Source of the DNA: Holophagaceae bacterium | Lineage (GTDB): Bacteria > Acidobacteriota > Holophagae > Holophagales > Holophagaceae | NCBI GenBank assembly: GCA_023257195.1 | Contig: JALRCU010000041.1 | Span: forward strand, 62,001-126,000 | Direction: 5' to 3' | DNA length: 64,000 nt | Shown: positions 54,876-63,917 of the stretch, piece by piece | Layout of the letters: the number at the start of each line of letters is the position of its first letter | Position numbering within the stretch: the stretch's first letter is position 1 | Position numbers and translations under genes: made by a program | The notes under the pieces: generated by a model | Seen by the model: the letters and a program-made list of their open reading frames with translations, nothing else | Database searches by the model: none | What the model was told of the DNA's origin: nothing

Positions 54876-55279
54876 TGCAACAGCTTTGGTTTAAGATTGG
54901 AGACGCGGCTCGGATCATTGGGGTCACCCCAAAAGATTTAAGATACTGGGAACTCAATATCGAATCCTTCAAATCCAGGAGAAGTCAAGGAAACTTACGC
55001 TACTACCATCGTGATGATCTTCCTATTTTTACAAAGATGAAACGCCTAATTGAATCTGGTCTATCAATTCGCGAGGCTGCACAAGAAGCTTCGAAGCCTA
55101 TCCATACTTTAGTTTTATCGCCGCAGGAAGAAACGGCACAATCTCAAGATTTATCCATCACGATTGATCTTGAGGTTGATTCGCTACCGTCGATCAATCG
55201 AAGCAATCAAATTGAAGAAGCAAAAGCGTCTCTTCGCGAAATGATTGATCAATTGAGTCGCCCGATTATCATTACTTGA
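54875..55279 (+). CDS. MerR-family transcription regulator
   Basis: A 134-residue protein with an N-terminal winged helix ([22 protein letters not shown] and [20 protein letters not shown], shown in parts) and a short acidic C-terminus that lacks an obvious ligand-binding or coiled-coil domain. It is shorter than ligand-sensing MerR proteins and similar to the MerR/HTH regulators often coupled to ihfA or pheT loci. It is translationally coupled to the NtrX-like gene. Its stop codon is part of the tRNA-Pro promoter candidate. Confidence 0.85.
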   Translation: MQQLWFKIGDAARIIGVTPKDLRYWELNIESFKSRRSQGNLRYYHRDDLPIFTKMKRLIESGLSIREAAQEASKPIHTLVLSPQEETAQSQDLSITIDLEVDSLPSINRSNQIEEAKASLREMIDQLSRPIIIT

Positions 55280-55304
55280 CGAATCTCGTGGACACCTTTA
55301 GAGT
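55276..55304 (+). promoter_or_regulatory. Candidate promoter of tRNA-Pro
   Basis: TTGACG (55276-55281) and TAGAGT (55299-55304) are separated by 17 bases, matching five and four of six consensus positions. Transcription would begin near 55311, just ahead of the tRNA at 55313. The -35 box includes the MerR stop codon. Confidence 0.5.
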
Positions 55305-55312
55305 TAGAATTT

Positions 55313-55389
<77 letters not shown>

Positions 55390-55431
55390 ATCTACAGATC
55401 ACCCCGCTGGATAGGATCGGGATGAATCACA

Positions 55432-56268
55432 TCAACCTAAGTGTGTCCTGAGTTCCCAAAGAAGAGGGAAATACCTCGGTTCTGTTCGGCTCTTAAGATA
55501 ATGAACTCCTGCATCTCGAAATGCCTGACCTGATTCGCCCGAAGGGAGGTCTCCTGCTTGAGGATGTTTAATTTTGGGAAGTTCTTGATGCCCAGTTCCA
55601 GGCTTGAATCCAATCATGCGCTCCGCCATCAAAAAGTGGCGGTGTCGCCAAACCCTGAAGGACTCATCATAGTCCATTAAAGACTCGCAAAAGAAATGAA
55701 GTGAATTCCATTTAGGTTCAGTGTAAATAATTTTTAAGGATGCTAATTGATCCGAATCTCCCCCTACTTCAAACCCTAGAGATTTCAAATATGTCATGAA
55801 TGCATCCCATATCGTCGGCTCACTGAGTGCTTGGGTAAGCGCCTTATGAGCTAAAGAGTCTGCCTCATACAGGCCAAGATATCGTTCGTGCTTTAAGCCG
55901 GACATGAACTCTAAACATCTAAATTGATAACTCTGAAGGCCTGAGGCTGGGTTGAGAAGATTTCTGAATTCTAAAAAAGAAGTGGGGCTCATCGTTTCCA
56001 TGACATGGATTTGTTGATTTAATACCCGGGTAATTTCAATACACCGCTTCATGGTCCAAATAGATTGGGGTAAATTGCCTTTGTTGAGAAAAGTAATCAT
56101 CGCTTGAATTTCATGGGTTAGAAGTTTAAACCACAATTCATAGGCCTGGTGAACCACAATAAATTGCATTTCATCGTGCGCACTTGGCTCAGCCAAAGGA
56201 ACCTGAATGTTCGTCAACTCAGGGATTTTTAGATAAGACTCGTAGGAGACAGGAACTTTAGCAGTCAT
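55432..56268 (-). CDS. kynA: Tryptophan 2,3-dioxygenase with a replaced substrate loop
   Basis: A 278-residue heme dioxygenase opening the indole ring of tryptophan to N-formylkynurenine. FIVVHQAYELWFK (active-site His), FLEFRNLLNPASGLQSYQFR and the heme-ligand region WRHRHFLMAERMIGFKPGTG are all present. The usual GTGGSSG substrate loop is replaced by GTG followed by a roughly 20-residue insert ending PSGESG. The frame extends into fur, but ATG 56268 has AAGGA at seven bases and is the better start. No other kynurenine genes are adjacent. Confidence 0.9.
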   Translation of the reverse strand: MTAKVPVSYESYLKIPELTNIQVPLAEPSAHDEMQFIVVHQAYELWFKLLTHEIQAMITFLNKGNLPQSIWTMKRCIEITRVLNQQIHVMETMSPTSFLEFRNLLNPASGLQSYQFRCLEFMSGLKHERYLGLYEADSLAHKALTQALSEPTIWDAFMTYLKSLGFEVGGDSDQLASLKIIYTEPKWNSLHFFCESLMDYDESFRVWRHRHFLMAERMIGFKPGTGHQELPKIKHPQAGDLPSGESGQAFRDAGVHYLKSRTEPRYFPLLWELRTHLG

Positions 56269-56293
56269 TACCACATCCTTTACAGTGAAGAAA

Positions 56294-56749
56294 TTATTGG
56301 CATTGGGGACATAGCCCAAAGAATTCTAAAGAGTGTCGAATCGATCGGTAACCTGTTTGAGCCTCTATATGGGACACGGGGGATGCTTCACAGTGGTCAA
56401 TGACATCAACTCTGCCGCATTGCGTACATATGACATGATGGTGGTGCTCGCCATCATTAAGATTGAGTTCATAGCGTAAAAGCCCATCCCCAAAATCAAT
56501 CTTTCTCAGAAGCCCTGCGGACTCAAAACTAGCTAGCGATCGATAAATCGTTACCTTATCTAAGCCTTTAGTTCGTTTTTGTATATCCTCTGAAGTGAGG
56601 GGGCCGGGATTCACTAGAAAGAAGCGTACGAGGGTTTCTCGATGAATGGTTTTTTTATAGCCTGCTGTCTTAAGTAAATTCATGGCTCTTAAAAAAAGAG
56701 AGTCCCGGGATTCAGGTGCTGTAGGGGAGTGAGGGTGCACTTTGGACAT
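56294..56749 (-). CDS. Fur-family metal- or peroxide-responsive repressor
   Basis: A 151-residue winged-helix regulator. DNA-binding part: LDKVTIYRSLASFESAGLL; regulatory metal region HHHHVICTQCGRVDVID; structural zinc from CTQC and the terminal CPQC. Sequence alone does not separate Fur, Zur and PerR. kynA follows after 25 bases, so the pair is likely one transcript. The divergent promoter region with surE is AT-rich. Confidence 0.92.
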   Translation of the reverse strand: MSKVHPHSPTAPESRDSLFLRAMNLLKTAGYKKTIHRETLVRFFLVNPGPLTSEDIQKRTKGLDKVTIYRSLASFESAGLLRKIDFGDGLLRYELNLNDGEHHHHVICTQCGRVDVIDHCEASPVSHIEAQTGYRSIRHSLEFFGLCPQCQ

Positions 56750-56838
56750 AGACTAAGAAACAAGATTAAAGTAAATGATCGAAGAAGGCAGATTATTAAT
56801 GAGAATATATTAAGATACCTTAACGGAACTGAGGAACA

Positions 56839-57585
56839 ATGAGCGAACGACTTATTTTAGTGACGAACGATGACGGAATTCAATCGGAGGGTATTGATCT
56901 ACTGGCTACCGTAGCCTCACGTTTTGGCCGAGTGGTAGTCATTGCACCTGACCGAAATCGATCAGCTATCTCTAGCGCCCTATCGCTCCATAGTCCCATC
57001 AGAATGAACGAGGTAGGTGTAGATCGATATTCAAGTGATGGTACGCCTGTAGACTGTGTAAATTTAGGTTTTTATCACAAGCTGGAGCGAAAACCAGACT
57101 GGGTGCTCAGCGGGGTCAACTATGGCTGGAACCTGGGTGAAGATGTTTTTTATTCGGGGACGGTGGCAGCTGCTATTGAAGGCTGTCTTTTGGGTGCTCG
57201 AGCTGCGGCTTTTTCTTTAACTACGAGGGGAAACCTGGAGAACACCAAGCCCTTCTTGGCGACTTTTTTAGAACAATGGGAAAAGATGCCTCTGCCGCCT
57301 CAAACTATTTGGAATGTCAATTTCCCCCAACAGGTGCCCCTGGGTGTTCGGTTAACGGGACAAGATAATCGGGCTTATCATGATGTTGTTGAGCAGAGAA
57401 AAGATCCTCGAGGAAAGCCCTACTATTGGATCGGGGGCGAGAGCGCGCCTACCTACTCCCGACAAGAAGGGTGTGACGCAGATGCCGTGTTAGATCAGTG
57501 GATCAGCGTAACGCCCCTCAAATTAGACTTGAGCCATCCTGAGGTGGTTACACGTCGTGATGAGTTCAAAAGAATTTTTGGATAA
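56839..57585 (+). CDS. surE: 5'/3'-nucleotidase SurE
   Basis: A 248-residue metal-dependent survival nucleotidase. LVTNDDGIQSEGI supplies the Asp-Asp metal ligands, RSAISSALSL the phosphate loop, and SGVNYGWNLGEDVFYSGTVA, with the family's Asn and Gly residues, the remaining site. Length is standard. Divergent from the Fur-family gene and convergent with the NtrY-like kinase three bases away. Confidence 0.95.
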   Translation: MSERLILVTNDDGIQSEGIDLLATVASRFGRVVVIAPDRNRSAISSALSLHSPIRMNEVGVDRYSSDGTPVDCVNLGFYHKLERKPDWVLSGVNYGWNLGEDVFYSGTVAAAIEGCLLGARAAAFSLTTRGNLENTKPFLATFLEQWEKMPLPPQTIWNVNFPQQVPLGVRLTGQDNRAYHDVVEQRKDPRGKPYYWIGGESAPTYSRQEGCDADAVLDQWISVTPLKLDLSHPEVVTRRDEFKRIFG

Positions 57586-57588
57586 ATC

Positions 57589-59673
57589 TTAAAGTGGAAA
57601 AGTTAGAATAAAGCGGCTGCCTAGGGGGAGGGCTTCATAACGAGTAGATCCACCGTGATCTTCTACAATTTTTTGAACAATGGCCAAGCCAAGACCAGTA
57701 CCTTTGCGCTTCATAGAAAAATAAGGTTCGAAAAGATGTTCTTGGTTTTCAGGTAAAACACCAGGCCCATTATCTTCGACCCTGAATGAAACTTCAGATC
57801 CTTTTCGCACCAGTGCGAGTCGAATAGTGGCGGGCTCCTTAGTTGGTGGGTACTCATGCAAGACCGATACGGCATTATCAATCAGATTAATAAGGGCTCG
57901 TTTGATCATATCTCGATCCCACTTTGCAAAAGTACAAGTAGGATCAGAAGTGACTTCCCATTGAATTTCAGGATGATTAGGTTCATAGAGAGTAGCCACC
58001 GTTTGGAGCAGTTCGATTGGATTACAAGCCTTAAATACGGGGGTAGGTAGTTGGGCAAATTTTGAAAAACTATCCACCAAATTTGAGAGACTTGTGACCT
58101 CTGACAAAATAGTTTGAGAACCTTCCTCTACGGAAGCAATATCTAAACGACCTTCTCTGCTTTTTCGGAGCATTAATTGAGCGGTGAGTTGGATGGGAGT
58201 CAGGGGATTTTTAATTTCGTGGGCCATACGGCGAGCTACTTCCTGCCAAGCGGCTCGCTTCTCGGCTTGCGCCAAAAGAGAGAGATCCTCGACAACTGCG
58301 AGGATTCCACCGTCTGATTGAACTTCTATGAAAGCTCGGAGAAGTCGACCCTCGGCTTCTCCGCCAATACGAAATTCTTCTTGGAGACGCCGACCCGAAT
58401 CCCTGACGGCATTTTTGAGTCGATCAAGCACATCAAGACCTGGTAAACGCTTGATGGATTCCCAGGGTTGAAGATCATGCCGGAAGATTTGTAATCCGAA
58501 AAGATGGCAGGCGGAGGCATTCATAATGGCAAGTTCTCCACTGGCCCGCCAGCTAATAACACCTACTGGCAGCGTGCTTAACAACTGATCAAGATAAAGT
58601 CGTTGCTGCTCGATATTTTCAGATTGTTCTCGTATTGATGTCTGACTTTTTTTCAGATCGCGCGTCATAGCATTAAAACTTTGAGCCAGAAACGTTAATT
58701 CGTCTTTTCCCGTAATGGCTAGCTCCACCTCTAGGTCGCCTGATCCTACTCGCTGGGCTGCTTTTGCTAAACTTTGAATAGGCTCGGATAAAGATTTGGC
58801 TAGGGCAAGCCCAAACCAAACAGCAATAAAAAGAGTCAAAAGAGTAAGAAAAGTGAAGGTTCGCTGAGGTAGAATTTCAATGGCTTCGCGACCTCTGGTG
58901 ACATCACTTTCTTCTCGATACCGCTGGCGTATCGTAAGCATTCGATTATAGGTATCAAGTGGAATCAGAACGCCAATAACCCAATATTCCCCTTTTTGCT
59001 CGATAGTCTGAAGGATCCACTCTCCCTCGGGAGCCAAAATTCTATTTTTGAACGCAGTCATTTTTGGCCAAGGTGGAGGCTTGAGACCTTTTTTGATATC
59101 TACCGTTCTTAATTGCCACCCTCGTCCATTTTTATTTGAAAGAGACCCTACTAAATCAATGTCAACCTCTGTGACTCTCGTGGAAGCAGGATTTTGGGTT
59201 CTTTTAAACACTCGGGCGGCATCGGTAAGACGAGACTGGTAGTTACTCTCCAATTCGTCTGCAATTTGCTTCCCACTTGAGAGAACATTTCTAACCTCGG
59301 GTTCAAACCATCGATCGACATTTTTAGAGATAAAGTTTTGCCCAACGACAAACAGAATAAGACTAGGGATAATACTTACCGCAAAAAGCGTGGTGACAAG
59401 TCTCGACCTCAATTTGGAACCTAAAATTCCCCGTCGTCTTTCGAAATAGAGCTTTGCAATGATACGAACCAACATGAAGAGCAGCGCTGCAATCGCAAAG
59501 ACATTGATAATACCTACGCCGACCAAAATCCATCTCGATGGTGCGTCAAGACTCCCACCAACTTGGACACTTAACGTTTTATAAATTCCAAAAATGACCC
59601 AAATGAGCGCTATGAGCGCGGCTCCAAGATAGAGACGATTCAATTCCGGCGCACGTTTTGATGGTTGATTCAA
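57589..59673 (-). CDS. NtrY-like membrane sensor histidine kinase
   Basis: A 694-residue kinase: three N-terminal helices (about 14-32, 48-75 and 96-112), an extracytoplasmic region, a fourth helix near 270-290, HAMP (SLSEPIQSLAKAAQRVGSGD), a PAS domain (about 350-460), HisKA with phospho-His in RMAHEIKNPLTPIQLTAQ, and ATPase boxes LINLIDNAVSV, VEDNGPGV and KGTGLGLAIVQKI. This is the NtrY layout. The start is TTG 59673 with GAGG seven bases upstream. Its likely partner is the NtrX-like regulator at 53496-54875. It lies 29 bases after rimI. Confidence 0.92.
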   Translation of the reverse strand: MNQPSKRAPELNRLYLGAALIALIWVIFGIYKTLSVQVGGSLDAPSRWILVGVGIINVFAIAALLFMLVRIIAKLYFERRRGILGSKLRSRLVTTLFAVSIIPSLILFVVGQNFISKNVDRWFEPEVRNVLSSGKQIADELESNYQSRLTDAARVFKRTQNPASTRVTEVDIDLVGSLSNKNGRGWQLRTVDIKKGLKPPPWPKMTAFKNRILAPEGEWILQTIEQKGEYWVIGVLIPLDTYNRMLTIRQRYREESDVTRGREAIEILPQRTFTFLTLLTLFIAVWFGLALAKSLSEPIQSLAKAAQRVGSGDLEVELAITGKDELTFLAQSFNAMTRDLKKSQTSIREQSENIEQQRLYLDQLLSTLPVGVISWRASGELAIMNASACHLFGLQIFRHDLQPWESIKRLPGLDVLDRLKNAVRDSGRRLQEEFRIGGEAEGRLLRAFIEVQSDGGILAVVEDLSLLAQAEKRAAWQEVARRMAHEIKNPLTPIQLTAQLMLRKSREGRLDIASVEEGSQTILSEVTSLSNLVDSFSKFAQLPTPVFKACNPIELLQTVATLYEPNHPEIQWEVTSDPTCTFAKWDRDMIKRALINLIDNAVSVLHEYPPTKEPATIRLALVRKGSEVSFRVEDNGPGVLPENQEHLFEPYFSMKRKGTGLGLAIVQKIVEDHGGSTRYEALPLGSRFILTFPL

Positions 59674-59702
59674 GTGAAGACCTCATAACAAGGCTATCTG
59701 AT

Positions 59703-60110
59703 CTAGAGCCTTTTTTCATAAAGTTGAGCGTTTTCACCATCGGAATAGTAGGAAATTCTTTGGCGATAAAAAGACCATCCGAGGTTTTGATAGAGTTCAC
59801 GGGCTGCCGTGTTGCTTTCTCGAACTTCAAGCAATAAATGGTCGACTCCTTGTTGTTTGAAATAGTAATCGCTGGCTAGAAGTAATCCTTTTGCCTTCCC
59901 TTTTCTTAAATGGGACGGGTGGGTCACAATACGCAAAAGCTCTGCCTCTTTAGCGACGAGATTGATACTCCATCGCGCATAAGCCCAGGGGGTCTCTATA
60001 AATACAATTTCATGAGGGGCTAATGGACCCCACGGAGAACCAAAGACCTCTAATTCAAGTTTATGTATCCAGGAAGGATAGGGGTCAGTGGAAATTAAAA
60101 GATTCATCAT
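59703..60110 (-). CDS. rimI: Ribosomal-protein-alanine N-acetyltransferase-like (RimI, GNAT)
   Basis: A 135-residue GNAT acetyltransferase. The acetyl-CoA loop appears as RKGKAKGLLLASDYY (with the preceding HPSHLR) and the motif-B region as LLLEVRESNTAARELYQNLGW, split as LLLEVRESNTA and ARELYQNLGW. It follows tsaB by seven bases, the usual tsaB-rimI pairing, which supports the RimI call over an unspecified GNAT. Tandem ATG codons start it. Confidence 0.85.
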   Translation of the reverse strand: MMNLLISTDPYPSWIHKLELEVFGSPWGPLAPHEIVFIETPWAYARWSINLVAKEAELLRIVTHPSHLRKGKAKGLLLASDYYFKQQGVDHLLLEVRESNTAARELYQNLGWSFYRQRISYYSDGENAQLYEKRL

Positions 60111-60117
60111 TCGCGTT

Positions 60118-60789
60118 CTAGGAGGATACGGGGTGATCTCGAGATGACCTTAGATGAATTTCTGCATCAGTATCTCGGATATAAAACGGTACAAGGGGCT
60201 TTTGAGGAGGGGCTTTGATTTTTAATCGGCCAAGGGCGACTAGCCCTCGAAGCATGGCATTTTCTTCATCCGCAATAGAAATAGGGGGGTGAGTATGATT
60301 GATCTTCTCGAGGATGGCTCGGGGAGCCCACCAAGGGTTGTGGCCCACCGCTTCTTTGAAGCGGGGAATGGACTTTAATGAAGCTGGCGCCAATGGAGCT
60401 TCATGATTCCAGGGCTGAACGAACAGGTCTCCTCGCTGGCCCTCAAGGGCAATCCAGCAGGTGGAGAGGCGTTGATCCAAGTGGAGAGCCGCCCGTCTAA
60501 ATTCAAAGGAAGTAAATCCCCATGTAGGAAGGCCGCCAATCGCCAAACCCTCAGCGGTTGCTACCCCTACCCGCAAACTGGTAAATCCTCCGGGGCCCAC
60601 TCCGCAGACTACTCCCTGAATTTGAGTTGGAAGTAAATTATGATTGGCCAATAGGGTATCAATAGATTTCATCAACAGAACGCTATGGCGCTTACCCTGT
60701 TCTGAGGGAATAGCTAACGAGAAAGCCTCTGAGTCATTAAAAACGGATAGATAAATAATGTCGGTGGCAGAATCTAGGGCAAGAATCAT
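60118..60789 (-). CDS. tsaB: tRNA threonylcarbamoyladenosine synthesis protein TsaB
   Basis: A 223-residue ASKHA-fold protein that dimerises with TsaD for t6A tRNA modification. ILALDSATDIIYLSV at the start and VCGVGPGGFTSLRVGVATAEG, split as VCGVGPGGFTSLR and VGVATAEGLA, are diagnostic. An in-frame GTG at 60798 would add three residues; the ATG at 60789 fits the common N-terminus and has AGGTGAGG upstream. Adjacent to rimI. Confidence 0.93.
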   Translation of the reverse strand: MILALDSATDIIYLSVFNDSEAFSLAIPSEQGKRHSVLLMKSIDTLLANHNLLPTQIQGVVCGVGPGGFTSLRVGVATAEGLAIGGLPTWGFTSFEFRRAALHLDQRLSTCWIALEGQRGDLFVQPWNHEAPLAPASLKSIPRFKEAVGHNPWWAPRAILEKINHTHPPISIADEENAMLRGLVALGRLKIKAPPQKPLVPFYIRDTDAEIHLRSSRDHPVSS

Positions 60790-60827
60790 GATCCTCACCT
60801 AACCTTTAGCTATGATATCAAATACGT

Positions 60828-61049
60828 TTAAGCTGTTTTTTTAGCGCGACCTAATCCTCGAGGAGCTTTAGTAACTTTTCCTGCTTGGATGCAAGCCGTA
60901 CAAGCTGAGATGCGCTTAGGGGCACCTTTGACAAAAGCTCGAACCGTTTGAAGATTGGGATTCCAACGCCGTTTAGTCACATTATTAGAGTGCGAAACAT
61001 TGTTACCAAATTGAGGTTTTTTACCACAGATTGAGCATTGACGAGACAT
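60828..61049 (-). CDS. rpmB: Ribosomal protein L28
   Basis: A 73-residue large-subunit protein. [19 protein letters not shown] and [14 protein letters not shown] are the L28 signatures; Cys pairs CSIC and CTAC can bind zinc. It precedes tsaB on the same strand by 38 bases. Confidence 0.95.
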   Translation of the reverse strand: MSRQCSICGKKPQFGNNVSHSNNVTKRRWNPNLQTVRAFVKGAPKRISACTACIQAGKVTKAPRGLGRAKKTA

Positions 61050-61361
61050 AAGGAACCCTCGATTTTGAAGCGTTTTTTGTGATTAATTAGTTTATCAGCG
61101 AACGCTAAAAGCCGCAAAGTGTGATTTCCAAGGCGAGGCAGCCCTTTGGCGATTAGGGGTTTCTTCGGGATCGAAGAGGGCTGGACTTTCTGAAACTATA
61201 TATATATTTTTTTAAAAGATGTATTTATCCAATAAATTAAAGGGGTTCAGCCTGTTTGAATACCCCTTAAATAGAGGGGGTTGGCCGATTGACCTATTGA
61301 CAGACCCCTATGGGGATACCTCATTATCCGCTATTCACCCTAATGTGGAGACGAACCCCTC
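61050..61361 (+). promoter_or_regulatory. Leader/promoter region between rpmB and topA with CCCCT/AGGGG motifs
   Basis: A 312-base divergent spacer without a gene. It holds an AT run (TATATATAT then T-rich, about 61197-61213), an inverted repeat AAGGGGT (61240-61246) with ACCCCTT (61262-61268), an AGGGGG, and a CCCC-TAT-GGGG hairpin near 61305-61315. TTGACC (61289) and TTGACA (61297) resemble -35 boxes for topA, but no well-spaced -10 is evident. The iterated CCCCT/AGGGG could be regulator sites. Confidence 0.35.
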
Positions 61362-63917
61362 GTGAAACTTGTTATTGTTGAGAGCCCAACTAAATCTAAA
61401 ACTATCGGAAAGTACCTTGGAAAAGATTTCAAAGTACTAGCTTCAGCAGGTCACATTCGTGATCTTCCCACACAAGAGACCATTACTTTATCGGAGGGTA
61501 AACGGGAAACCATCGATGTCGATAATGACTTCGATGAGTATTATGAGATTCCTGACCGTCAGAAAAAAAATGTTGCAGAACTTCGAAAATTTTCTAAAGC
61601 TGCAGACGAAATCTATCTAGCTACCGATCCAGATCGAGAAGGTGAAGCCATTGCTTGGCATTTAATGGAAGTCATTAAGCCTCCTAAAAATTTACCTGTT
61701 CACCGAGTCTTATTCAATGAGATAACTCCGAATGGAATCAAAATTGCAATGGAGCATCCTCGAAATGTCGATCAAAACCTTGTCGATGCACAACGAGCAC
61801 GCCGCGTTCTTGATCGACTTGTAGGCTACAAGGTCTCTAAAGTCCTTTGGGACAAGGTTCGCCGAGGCCTTAGCGCAGGTCGGGTTCAAAGTATTGCGTT
61901 ACGACTTATCGTAGACAGAGAAAGGGAAATAGAAGCTTTCAAGCCTATTGAATATTGGACTTTTAAAGGGGAATTCAAGCCCCTACGAAAGGTTAAACCT
62001 GCGACTTTTTGGATGCGTCTTAAAAAGATAGATGATCAGATGCTTCAATTTGGAAATACAGAACAAAAGCTGAGAATCGGCAGTGAGAAAGAGGCTCGAA
62101 TTCTTCATGAAGCACTCAAAAAAGCAAGCTACGTTATTTCAGATCTAAATACCAAAGAGAAGAATCGAAATCCTGCAGCACCTTTTACCACCGCTGCGCT
62201 CCAGCGGGAAGCTTCTAGTAAATTAGGTTTTGGGGCAACGCGAACGATGCAAACAGCTCAACGTCTTTACGAAGGTGTTGACTTGGGTTCAGGAGAACCA
62301 ATTGGTCTCATCACTTATATGCGAACAGATTCTCCCCGAATGGCTCCCGAGGCCATTGAAGGGGCTCGTGATTTTATCAAAAAGAAATATGGTGCAGATT
62401 TTCTTCCTAAGGCACCGCGGATTTATAAAGGGAAATCGGACGCCCAAGATGCTCACGAATCAATCCGTCCCACGGATTTCAATCGGACTCCTGAATCCAT
62501 ACGGGGACATCTTGATCCCTCACAATTTAGACTTTACGCCCTAATATGGCGACGAGCGGTAGCCTCACAGATGGAAGCCTCTCGTTTTGATCTCACTACG
62601 GTCACAGCTTCAAGTACCCTCGCTAACAAGCAAGTGGTTGTCTTTGAAGCGAAGGGGGAAATTGAACGATTCGCTGGATGGCTCAGTGTTTATCGAGCCG
62701 ATGAGGAGGAGTCCTTGGCAGAAAGCATCAAGGATGCCACCAAACTTCAAGGAGAAGAGGAAGAGGAGGAATCCATTGGTCTGCCCGACCTTCAGCCTGA
62801 TGAAACTTTAGAGTTGATCAATACCGATGTAAGTCAGCAGTTTACAAAACCTCCCGCACGCTACAACGATGCTTCACTCATAGAAAAATTAGAAAAAGAG
62901 GGTATCGGTCGACCTAGTACCTACGCTGCAATCATAGAGACGGTTCAAAAGAGGGAATACGTAGTCAAAATTGAGAAATCATTCAAACCTACTCAGATCG
63001 GAATGGTCGTAAGCGATCTTCTAGTCGAGGGATTTGAGGAACTCATGGAAATGGGCTATACGCGACACTTAGAAGAAGACTTAGATTTGATTGAAGAAGG
63101 AAAGAAGACCTACGCCGCTACCCTTCATGAGTTTTATAAACCTTTTATCAAATTAGTGAATTCAGCTGGAAAGAAAATGCAGGATCTAAAAGCGGGGGTT
63201 CCAACGGGTGAGTCTTGTCCCAAATGCGGGGAAGAAGCAAAAGGGAAACTTATCAAGCGCATAGGGCGTAACGGTCTATTTTTAGGATGCACTCGATACC
63301 AAAAACCTAAAAAGACTAAAAAGAAGAAGGCTGAAGAAGTGTTGGATCTTGCAACGTGCGACTACACGCGAGATCTAGAGGACGTAGATCCTAATATTGA
63401 TCCACCCGAATGTCCTCTTTGCGGCGAGACGCCCATGGTACTAAAGCGAGGTCAATATGGACCTTTTTGGGCCTGCCCTCATGGTCCCAAAGATTGCAAG
63501 GGGATTGTCAAAGCGGATCCGAAGGGTATTCCGGCTCCTCCCGACGAACGGACCGAAGAGAAATGTCCCAACTGCGATAAATATTTCGTAAAACGATGGG
63601 GGCGCTATGGACTCTTTACTTGTTGCGAAAATTATCCAACGTGCAAAACAGTCAAACGCGAAATTCTTGAAGGATTTCAGTGCCCAAGATGTCAGTCAGA
63701 TATTTCTCCAAGAAAAAGTCGATTTGGCAAAATTTTTTATGGATGTACAGGGTATCCCAAATGTGACTTTATCACTTGGGATAAGCCTCGACCGATTGCA
63801 TGCCCCCAATGTGCTAATGCTTACATGGGAGAAAAGATTAGAAAGCCCCGCGGCAAAGATCCCATTACCGTCTTGCTTTGTCCTGAGTGCAAGCACGAAG
63901 AACCCCTGCCGTCTTAA
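61362..63917 (+). CDS. topA: DNA topoisomerase I
   Basis: An 851-residue type IA topoisomerase relaxing negative supercoils. The TOPRIM domain begins LVIVESPTKSKTIGKYLG with DPDREGEAIAWHL; the active Tyr is in GLITYMRTDSPRM; RPSTYAAIIETVQ closes the core. Four C-terminal zinc-ribbon-like modules (for example CPKCGEEAKGKL, CPLCGETPMVLK, CPNCDKYFVKRWG and CPQCANAYMGE) follow from residue ~620, more Cys-rich than E. coli's tail. The start is GTG 61362. It shares TTAA with the convergent gene at the right edge. Confidence 0.97.
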   Translation: MKLVIVESPTKSKTIGKYLGKDFKVLASAGHIRDLPTQETITLSEGKRETIDVDNDFDEYYEIPDRQKKNVAELRKFSKAADEIYLATDPDREGEAIAWHLMEVIKPPKNLPVHRVLFNEITPNGIKIAMEHPRNVDQNLVDAQRARRVLDRLVGYKVSKVLWDKVRRGLSAGRVQSIALRLIVDREREIEAFKPIEYWTFKGEFKPLRKVKPATFWMRLKKIDDQMLQFGNTEQKLRIGSEKEARILHEALKKASYVISDLNTKEKNRNPAAPFTTAALQREASSKLGFGATRTMQTAQRLYEGVDLGSGEPIGLITYMRTDSPRMAPEAIEGARDFIKKKYGADFLPKAPRIYKGKSDAQDAHESIRPTDFNRTPESIRGHLDPSQFRLYALIWRRAVASQMEASRFDLTTVTASSTLANKQVVVFEAKGEIERFAGWLSVYRADEEESLAESIKDATKLQGEEEEEESIGLPDLQPDETLELINTDVSQQFTKPPARYNDASLIEKLEKEGIGRPSTYAAIIETVQKREYVVKIEKSFKPTQIGMVVSDLLVEGFEELMEMGYTRHLEEDLDLIEEGKKTYAATLHEFYKPFIKLVNSAGKKMQDLKAGVPTGESCPKCGEEAKGKLIKRIGRNGLFLGCTRYQKPKKTKKKKAEEVLDLATCDYTRDLEDVDPNIDPPECPLCGETPMVLKRGQYGPFWACPHGPKDCKGIVKADPKGIPAPPDERTEEKCPNCDKYFVKRWGRYGLFTCCENYPTCKTVKREILEGFQCPRCQSDISPRKSRFGKIFYGCTGYPKCDFITWDKPRPIACPQCANAYMGEKIRKPRGKDPITVLLCPECKHEEPLPS

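Noticed and set aside
56269-56319. Upstream start for tryptophan dioxygenase
   Set aside because: It overlaps the Fur-family coding end, and a better ribosome site precedes ATG 56268.
56750-56838. Possible Fur box in the fur-surE spacer
   Set aside because: AT-rich sequence (ATTATTAATGAGAATATATT) is only loosely similar to known Fur or PerR boxes.
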